Shown here piece by piece: positions 17,194 through 21,994 of a stretch of DNA of 21,994 bases (position 1 is its first letter; each line of letters opens with the position of its first letter). The translations under genes and the position numbers were made by a program. The stretch lies in contig SLGA01000314.1 in assembly GCA_007123985.1 (NCBI GenBank), positions 1 through 21,994 on the forward strand, written 5' to 3'. The notes beneath the pieces are model-generated. The model searched no databases and was not told the DNA's origin. It was given only the letters and a program-made list of their open reading frames with translations. The DNA comes from Balneolaceae bacterium (GTDB taxonomy: Bacteria; Bacteroidota; Rhodothermia; Balneolales; Balneolaceae).

Positions 17194-17465
17194 ACTCTGA
17201 ACTGGGTCTGTTAAACTCTGCTTTATTTACAAACAATAAAACTCCCTGATAATTTGCATCAACCCTGTTCCTAATCGTTCATGCACATTAAATCAGCCAT
17301 AAAAGTCTTATAACTCAATTATACATAAAATTTATGAAAAGCTTTGATTTAGAAATGTCCTGACACAAAAATTATGTACACACTTTCATCCATTTTGCCG
17401 GGCTTAACCTCAAAAACAGTTCTGATTCAGCAATCGCTTACCGATCTCGTTTAGGCCCTTCTATT
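17194..17465. other. Intergenic region upstream of the giant kinase gene
   Basis: A 272-base AT-rich gap between two - strand genes. It should hold the end of the hydrolase transcript and the promoter of the signalling block. A TATAAT sequence on the - strand (17318-17323) lies about 125 bases before the kinase start, but no good -35 box at normal spacing was found. No clear Shine-Dalgarno precedes the ATG at 17193. Confidence 0.35.
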
Positions 17466-18590
17466 TCAGTCTGCACCCACACGAACAATGTCCAGTTCAT
17501 CGTTCAAATAAACAAAAGCCATACCTATTCCCTCCGATGTATCCTGACCGGGTTCCACATACCGTAAATCGCGTATAATCACCAGCCAGCCATTATCCTC
17601 CTCTCTTACCTCGTAGAGTGGAAAACGAATCCAATTCATCAACCCACGCACTTCATCTGCCTCAAGGGCTGCACTCGTTATTGTGTCGGGGATTTCAATC
17701 GGGATGGGATCCCCGTAGATTTGAAAGGAATCTGAATCTGTCCAGTTTACCGTAAACCGATGGTAGTGCGTATCTGATGCAGCCACACCTGTACGAAGCA
17801 GCAGCCTGGCCGGCAACGGGTTTGGCATTATTTCATTCACGGATATGCCTTCACCGGCAAAATAGTTCTGAGCATGATTCACAGCCATTCTGGCACCCGT
17901 AAACATAAATGTTGCGTAACCTATTGCCATAATCAGCAGACCCAATGCAACAGATTGTGCTTGCTCCCGGAATTTACCTGACCACCGCATCCATACGATA
18001 ATAATCAGCGAGACAGACCAGACAATTTTGGCAGCGAATGGAACAATATCAGCGGTAAGAACAAGAGCAGAAACCGATGTACCGAGCACAATCCAACCTG
18101 TTATACTTTTCCAGGTATTCGACCGGGCCAGCACCACACCTGCACCAACGAGCAGCCAGAGCCAGGGATCGATGATGAAAAGGGTATCTCCATAAAACCA
18201 TGTACCGTCAAAAGGCATTAAAACCCGAACTCCATACGTGTTGAGCCAGTCGAGCAGCGGGTGGCTCCAGACACCCAGAAATGCAACAGCAAGAAGCCAA
18301 CCTTTGTGAACCGGTGGCCCCGGCCGATCTTTTTTCCGACTCTTAAGAAGCCTGTCTAAAAGCAGCATGATCCCTGTTAGAAGAAACGGCCAGATGAACA
18401 GGGCAAGAATTCCATGCGTCCAGCCACGGCGAACCAGCAGTGCATAGTCTGAACTGACCAGCATCGCAACTGCGTCGATATCCGGTATATTGGCACCAAT
18501 AATCAGTGTGGCTGTGGCCAGTGCTGTTTTGCGTTTCAGGCCTGCCTCGGCCATTGTAGCTCCAAACAGAGTATGTGCAAGTGGATCCAT
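17466..18590 (-). CDS. Membrane-bound metal-dependent hydrolase (YdjM/DUF457 family)
   Basis: A 374-residue integral membrane protein. The N-terminal half has the hallmarks of the YdjM/LexA-regulated membrane hydrolase family: MDPLAHTLFGA with His6, NIPDIDA with Asp37/Asp39, RRGWTHG with His59, and WSHPLLDWLNTYG with His110 and Asp114. These histidines and aspartates are the presumed metal ligands. Several helices follow (~130-245), and then a soluble C-terminal domain of about 110 residues, probably extracytoplasmic. The family is common, but its substrate is not established; membrane lipid or phosphoester hydrolysis is only a guess. It faces away from the amidohydrolase gene across a 229-base divergent promoter region. 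No strong ribosome binding site is seen before the ATG. Confidence 0.88.
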   Translation of the reverse strand: MDPLAHTLFGATMAEAGLKRKTALATATLIIGANIPDIDAVAMLVSSDYALLVRRGWTHGILALFIWPFLLTGIMLLLDRLLKSRKKDRPGPPVHKGWLLAVAFLGVWSHPLLDWLNTYGVRVLMPFDGTWFYGDTLFIIDPWLWLLVGAGVVLARSNTWKSITGWIVLGTSVSALVLTADIVPFAAKIVWSVSLIIIVWMRWSGKFREQAQSVALGLLIMAIGYATFMFTGARMAVNHAQNYFAGEGISVNEIMPNPLPARLLLRTGVAASDTHYHRFTVNWTDSDSFQIYGDPIPIEIPDTITSAALEADEVRGLMNWIRFPLYEVREEDNGWLVIIRDLRYVEPGQDTSEGIGMAFVYLNDELDIVRVGAD

Positions 18591-18736
18591 GCGAAATTAA
18601 CCGTGATTTAACTCTCTGCGTTTCATCGGATTATCAGAAAAACAAGCTGAATATGATGTACAAGATGACAACAAGTAAATACTGAAATTTAGATGCAGAT
18701 AATTAATTATTCTGTTGATGTATTGAATTTAAAACT

Positions 18737-18783
18737 TAAATAATTACATTCTGAGACACACCCTCTACGGGTTAAATTATTTA
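18737..18783. repeat. 9-bp AT-rich inverted repeat upstream of the amidohydrolase gene
   Basis: TAAATAATT (18737-18745) and AATTATTTA (18775-18783) are perfect reverse complements separated by 29 bases, ending 36 bases before the amidohydrolase ATG. It may be a regulator site or a 5' UTR hairpin, but in such AT-rich DNA it can arise by chance. Confidence 0.25.
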
Positions 18784-18819
18784 GGGTATTCCAAATCTAT
18801 AAACAAAATCAGGTGTATT

Positions 18820-20175
18820 ATGCTTCCATCAGCCAGAAAATATCAAGCTATATTTTTCTCATTTTTTCTGATACTATTCATTAGTACAACTCCCAAAATA
18901 TTTGCCCAGAATCAGGGTATTTTATTTACAAACGTATCTCTGTTTGACGGAGTGAATGATTCCGTTCATGAAAACCAAAATGTGCTTGTAGTCGGGAATA
19001 CCATCCACACAATCAGCAGCAGTTCGATTACTGCACCCGAAGGTGTTGAGATTACCACCATTGATGGTGACGGGCGCACTTTAATGCCGGGACTAATCGA
19101 CGTGCATGTTCACCTTACGTTTGGCTCACTTTCCATGCAGGAGCTGATGGATCCGGATTTAACCCCGCAACTTGCTGCCATTAAATCTGCAACCGGTGCT
19201 TCAGAAATGCTGATGCGCGGCTTTACATCGGTTCGGGATGCAGGCGGACCTATATTCGAACTAAAAATGGCCATTGATGGTGGGCAGATTCCCGGCCCGA
19301 GAGTCTGGCCATCGGGAGCTACCATCAGTCAGACGGCCGGCCATGGGGATTTTCGCCTTCCAACCGAACGTTCCCGGCGCTTTTTTGGCCAGGCATCCAG
19401 GGCAGAGATGATGGGTGCAACCTTTATTGCCGACGGACGCGATGAAGTGCTCACTGCAACGCGCGAAAATTTGCGATTCGGTGCCAGCCAGATCAAACTG
19501 ATGGCAGGTGGCGGTACATCATCTGCTTACGATCCGATTGATGTAACCCAATACACCCTTGATGAAATGCGGGCAGCAGTAGAAGCGGCCGAAGACTGGG
19601 GTACATACGTTGCAGTGCATGCTTATACGCCACGGGCTGTGCAGAGAGCTATTGAAGCCGGTGTAAAAGTGATAGAACACGGGCAACTACTGGATGAAGA
19701 GACACTTCAGTTAATGGTGGAAAACGATGTGTGGCTCTCCCTTCAGGTTCTGCGCGCAAGCACCCCCGATATGGATCCACAGAGGGTTGCCAAACGCCGG
19801 CCAATCATCGAAAACCAGCCAAATGTATGGCAAACAGCAATCGACGTGGGTGTTAATCTTGCCTGGGGAACCGATTTCCTTTTTGAACCCGACCTGAACC
19901 GGGATCAAAATGATTATATCCTTTTGCTTGAGGAGTGGCTCTCACCGGCAGAAGCACTACGACTGGTAACATCAGAAAATGCACGCATGCTGGCCCTCTC
20001 CGGATTGCGCAGCCCGTACGAAGGTAAACTTGGGGTTGTTGAAGAGGGCGCCCTGGCCGATTTACTCCTGGTTAACGGCAACCCGCTTGAAAACCTGGAA
20101 CTGATTGCAGACCCGGAGAATAATTTTCATATCATCATGAAAAACGGCAACATCTACAAAAACATGACAGATTGA
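18820..20175 (+). CDS. Exported amidohydrolase family protein (imidazolonepropionase/prolidase-like)
   Basis: A 451-residue protein of the amidohydrolase superfamily. A signal peptide is likely: hydrophobic segment ~10-24 and a cut near IFA/Q (29/30). The metal centre is complete: His96 and His98 (DVHVH), Lys226 (IKLMAGGG, the usual carboxylated bridging lysine), His267 (AVHAYT), His287 (IEHGQ) and Asp352 (WGTDF). The C-terminal GKLGVVEEGALADLLLVNGNPLENL segment is the small beta-sandwich typical of the family. Close relatives are annotated as Xaa-Pro dipeptidases or imidazolonepropionase-like hydrolases; a periplasmic dipeptide or cyclic amide substrate is likely, but the sequence does not say which. 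It is convergent with the aldo/keto reductase gene, with only 12 bases between the two stops, leaving no room for separate terminators. Confidence 0.92.
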   Translation: MLPSARKYQAIFFSFFLILFISTTPKIFAQNQGILFTNVSLFDGVNDSVHENQNVLVVGNTIHTISSSSITAPEGVEITTIDGDGRTLMPGLIDVHVHLTFGSLSMQELMDPDLTPQLAAIKSATGASEMLMRGFTSVRDAGGPIFELKMAIDGGQIPGPRVWPSGATISQTAGHGDFRLPTERSRRFFGQASRAEMMGATFIADGRDEVLTATRENLRFGASQIKLMAGGGTSSAYDPIDVTQYTLDEMRAAVEAAEDWGTYVAVHAYTPRAVQRAIEAGVKVIEHGQLLDEETLQLMVENDVWLSLQVLRASTPDMDPQRVAKRRPIIENQPNVWQTAIDVGVNLAWGTDFLFEPDLNRDQNDYILLLEEWLSPAEALRLVTSENARMLALSGLRSPYEGKLGVVEEGALADLLLVNGNPLENLELIADPENNFHIIMKNGNIYKNMTD

Positions 20176-20187
20176 GATTGCGCTGAT

Positions 20188-21138
20188 CTACTCCCACTCA
20201 GGAAACTGTGTTTTGTTGAGATCGAGGGAGGCAATCTTCTGCATTTCCGGTTCGGAAAGTTCGAAATCGAAAATATTCACATTCTCCATCATGTGCTCTT
20301 TTTGTGATGTTCTTGGAATCGTAATGATTCCCCGCTGATAGTGCCAGCGCAGTGCTACCTGCGCGTTAGTTTTACCGTATTTTTCTCCGATTTCTCCAAG
20401 TGTTTCATTGGTAAAATATCCGTTTCGTCCCTGTGCAAACGGAGACCAAGCCTGATGTTTTATATTGTGTTGATTCAGAAATTCCAGTTCATCCGGCTGC
20501 TGGAAAAATGCATGCGTTTCGATCTGGTTGACTGCAGGTATTACACTGAAATTATCCATCAGGTCCTGAATCTGTGCGGCAGTAAAATTACTCACTCCAA
20601 TGGCTTTAATTTTGCCCTCTTTGTAGAGCTCTTCCATTGCCTTCCAGGAACCGTGCACATCGCCGCGTGGCCGGTGTATCAGGTACAGATCCAGGTACTC
20701 CAGATCCAGTTTATTAAGTGAAGTTTCAAACGCTCGTTTCGTTTCTTCATAGCCCGAATCATCCACCCACACTTTTGAGGTAACAAAAAGTTCTTCACGG
20801 TCAACTCCGCTCCGTTTTATACCGGCTCCTACAGCGTCTTCGTTGCCATAAATTGTGGCGGTATCGAGAAGGCGGTATCCAAGTGAAATCGCATCAGCAA
20901 CACACCTTTCTCCGGGTTCATCTCTCAGATAAAGTGTACCGAATCCAAGAATGGGCATTTTTACGCCATTATTCAGTGTAACAGTTTCAATTGAACTTCT
21001 GATCAGTCTGGTGGCATTTCCGGCACCAAATAATGTGGATGCTCCCAGTCCCATAAAGATTGCTGTGCCGGTAACTGCAGCACCGGTTTGCAAAAACTCA
21101 CGACGATTCATCCTCATACTGCTTTTTTTATTATTCAT
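20188..21138 (-). CDS. Tat-exported aldo/keto reductase
   Basis: A 316-residue protein with a twin-arginine signal (MNRREFLQTG, Arg12-Arg13, then a hydrophobic stretch ~18-38), followed by a full aldo/keto reductase barrel. The catalytic tetrad is present: Asp92, Tyr97 (LLDTATIYGNED), Lys122 (TSKVW) and His155 (YLIHRP). GVSNF (~187), the NQIE segment and the late PRTS motif for the NADP(H) phosphate are also present. The family reduces carbonyls with NAD(P)H; the barrel resembles 2,5-diketo-gluconate reductase-type members. Export by Tat would place a cofactor enzyme in the periplasm, possibly carrying bound nucleotide. The start is fixed by a strong GAGGAG ribosome binding site. A 17-base palindrome lies just upstream and may be its operator. 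Confidence 0.93.
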   Translation of the reverse strand: MNNKKSSMRMNRREFLQTGAAVTGTAIFMGLGASTLFGAGNATRLIRSSIETVTLNNGVKMPILGFGTLYLRDEPGERCVADAISLGYRLLDTATIYGNEDAVGAGIKRSGVDREELFVTSKVWVDDSGYEETKRAFETSLNKLDLEYLDLYLIHRPRGDVHGSWKAMEELYKEGKIKAIGVSNFTAAQIQDLMDNFSVIPAVNQIETHAFFQQPDELEFLNQHNIKHQAWSPFAQGRNGYFTNETLGEIGEKYGKTNAQVALRWHYQRGIITIPRTSQKEHMMENVNIFDFELSEPEMQKIASLDLNKTQFPEWE

Positions 21139-21144
21139 TTTACT

Positions 21145-21150
21145 CTCCTC
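21145..21150 (-). promoter_or_regulatory. Strong ribosome binding site GAGGAG of the aldo/keto reductase
   Basis: On the - strand GAGGAG lies 6 bases before the ATG at 21138. It selects this ATG over the in-frame ATGs at codons 8 and 10, so the Tat signal has a nine-residue lead before MNRREF is completed. Confidence 0.75.
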
Positions 21151-21162
21151 GTTTTCTTTCTG

Positions 21163-21179
21163 ACGTTGTTCAACAACGT
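21163..21179. promoter_or_regulatory. 17-bp palindrome, candidate operator of the reductase gene
   Basis: ACGTTGTT (21163-21170), a central C, and AACAACGT (21172-21179) form a perfect 8+1+8 palindrome, 24 bases before the reductase ATG and just upstream of its ribosome binding site. Size and symmetry are those of a dimeric repressor site such as TetR-family operators. A very short-looped hairpin is the alternative. No regulator gene is visible in the window. Confidence 0.5.
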
Positions 21180-21233
21180 TGACTGGTTTTTTGGCCTTTT
21201 CTTATAAATTAAGCCGAAAAGCTTTTTAGATTA

Positions 21234-21395
21234 TCAGGCTCCCTGGTTTTGCAGAAAAAAGTGTGGCAACTTGTTCATCATTCTATCACGTTCGGCTTTT
21301 TTTATGTCTTCGTCAATGAGGGTTTTCCTTATTTCGAATATTTCATGAAAGGTTTGGTGATTCTTCGGTGGGTAGATCAGATAAGAAAATAAGTT
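21234..21395 (-). pseudogene. Startless open frame, possible C-terminal remnant of an unidentified gene
   Basis: An open frame of 53 codons ends in TGA at 21234-21236 and is closed upstream by an in-frame TGA at 21396-21398, with no plausible start codon near its upstream end (the only ATGs are at codons 39-40). The translated segment is hydrophilic and helix-like (EIRKTLIDEDIKKAERD, then RMMNKLPHFFLQNQGA), more protein-like than a random AT-rich frame. I do not recognise it. It lies downstream of the PIN gene on the same strand and may be a decayed tail of another gene. The opposite strand is also open over most of this stretch, which weakens the case. Confidence 0.3.
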
Positions 21396-21439
21396 TCAAA
21401 TACCTAACTGTCCGAAGAAATGCTTGTTTTAGCCCGGAC

Positions 21440-21841
21440 CTATTGTTGTACCAGCTCCCAAAACCCCCTGGGAGTCATTATTTTCAGTTCTGTTACATTT
21501 TCCGCAATGTCTAGCAAATCCTTGTCTCCTGTGATCAAAACATCGGCTTTTGCGTGAACCGCTGAGGAAAGGACCCAACGGTCATCTTCGTCACGAACCT
21601 GAATTGCAGAAGGTTCATTCGGGACAGGTTCTATATGATGACGACGCAATAGCTGTTCCGCCTCCTGAATAATCTGTTCAGGGACTTTCAATTTTCCCCG
21701 TAAAACACGTTGAAATTCCGTAAGAACAAATTCGCCTGTCATCAGTTCATGTTCTGCGAGAACCAATTGAAACAGATCAACGCTTAACCCACGAGTAGCA
21801 AAAGCACTGACAAGAAAATTGGTATCGGCAAAGACCTTCAT
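21440..21841 (-). CDS. PIN-domain protein, putative toxin of a toxin–antitoxin system (COG1569-like)
   Basis: A 133-residue PIN-domain protein. The acidic residues of the nuclease site are in place: Asp6 (MKVFADTNFLVSA), Glu42 (LTEFQRVL), Asp87 (RDEDDRWVLSSAV) and Asp106 (LITGDKDLL). The order and the ITGDKDLL ending match the PIN family of putative toxins (COG1569/VapC-like), which cleave RNA in characterised relatives. A GGAG ribosome binding site lies 6 bases before the ATG. The upstream gene on the same strand, only partly in the window, ends 88 bases before this start and could be the antitoxin. That gap is longer than usual for a VapBC pair, so the protein may also be a lone PIN nuclease. 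No other antitoxin frame is visible between them. Confidence 0.88.
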   Translation of the reverse strand: MKVFADTNFLVSAFATRGLSVDLFQLVLAEHELMTGEFVLTEFQRVLRGKLKVPEQIIQEAEQLLRRHHIEPVPNEPSAIQVRDEDDRWVLSSAVHAKADVLITGDKDLLDIAENVTELKIMTPRGFWELVQQ

Positions 21842-21898
21842 GATACACTCCAGTATGGAATTTGCAAAAGCAAGTAATTAAATGAATCAGGAGTTAAC

Positions 21899-21934
21899 CA
21901 TGAGACAATTAAAATAAAACAAAGAAGTCTCATG
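21899..21934. repeat. 8-bp inverted repeat between the edge gene and the PIN gene
   Basis: CATGAGAC (21899-21906) and GTCTCATG (21927-21934) are perfect reverse complements around a 20-base A/T-rich spacer. On the - strand it overlaps the stop codon of the edge gene and precedes the PIN gene, so it could be a terminator-like or processing hairpin setting the expression of the two genes apart, or an operator. Confidence 0.45.
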
Positions 21935-21994
21935 AAAACTCTTGCCAGACATCTTCATCGGTGAGCAGTCCCTGAGATTCAGCAAATGGGAGAA
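21930..21994 (-). CDS. C-terminal end of a gene cut by the window edge, possible antitoxin
   Basis: On the - strand a frame is open from the right edge to a TGA at 21930-21932, giving 20 residues that end in SQGLLTDEDVWQEFS. The acidic, DED-containing tail resembles the ends of small antitoxins that sit upstream of PIN toxins, and the position fits, but 20 residues are too few to assign a family. The stop lies 88 bases before the PIN start. Another frame of this stretch is also open, so even its coding status is an inference. Confidence 0.4.
   Translation of the reverse strand, partial: LPFAESQGLLTDEDVWQEFS

Larger units (their letters stand above)
21139..21439. other. Region between aldo/keto reductase and PIN gene
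   Basis: About 300 bases. Near the reductase it holds the GAGGAG ribosome binding site and a 17-base palindrome; the middle holds a startless open frame that looks like a gene remnant (21234-21395). No clear terminator for the PIN gene was found. A poly-T after TTCGGC (21291-21303) exists on the + strand without a local stem. Confidence 0.5.

Noticed and set aside
17318..17323. TATAAT on the - strand as the promoter of the giant kinase operon
   Set aside because: No matching -35 box at 16-18 bases, and Bacteroidota-type promoters often differ from this consensus; not called as a promoter.
21211..21298. 8-base inverted repeat AAGCCGAA / TTCGGCTT with a T-run after the second arm, as a long-range terminator or structured RNA
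   Set aside because: The arms are 72 bases apart and lie in or beside the presumed gene remnant; such a match can arise by chance and no inner stem supports it.

Overview
The window looks like part of a Bacteroidota/Balneolota-type chromosome. The evidence is a secreted protein ending in a type IX secretion (T9SS) sorting domain with the NYPNPFNPTT signature, a tiny protein ending in a PIDGG–hydrophobic–basic tail (PID-CTERM-like), soft Shine-Dalgarno signals, and phytochrome-type sensor kinases with Rcp1-like regulators. Balneolia-like marine bacteria are my best guess; this is inferred from protein style, not from a marker gene.

Left part (1-3613, + strand): the C-terminal catalytic domain of an S9 family serine peptidase (cut by the window edge), then about 325 AT-rich non-coding bases with one small hairpin, then an apparent two-gene unit: a large T9SS-secreted protein with an FN3-like domain and, 8 bases later, a 71-residue PID-CTERM-like protein.

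Centre (3818-17193, - strand): a 13.4 kb signalling block. Read in its own direction it has (1) a 2704-residue soluble protein fusing a CheB methylesterase, a CheR methyltransferase, a heptad coiled coil, about ten or eleven PAS and three GAF domains, and a histidine kinase; (2) a CHASE-domain membrane kinase whose start overlaps the end of the giant; (3) a second membrane kinase with an eight-helix sensor and a PAS domain; (4) a single-domain Rcp1-like response regulator; (5) a receiver–PAS–DHp protein with no ATPase domain. The three kinases have closely related catalytic halves with a Cph1-like SHDL(Q/K)EPLRM H-box, so the likely layout is several inputs feeding a small set of receivers. 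There is no CheA, CheW, MCP or DNA-binding output domain in the window.

Right part (17466-21994): a membrane-bound metal-dependent hydrolase (YdjM/DUF457 type), a divergently transcribed exported amidohydrolase, a convergent Tat-exported aldo/keto reductase with a 17-base palindrome just upstream, a probable gene remnant, a PIN-domain toxin-like protein, and at the edge the last 20 codons of an upstream gene that may be its antitoxin, separated by an 8-base inverted repeat.

No rRNA, tRNA, CRISPR array or complete insertion sequence was seen. The most unusual items are the giant CheB–CheR–kinase with its internal GAF–PAS duplication, the kinase-like protein lacking an ATPase, and the T9SS/PID-CTERM pair.
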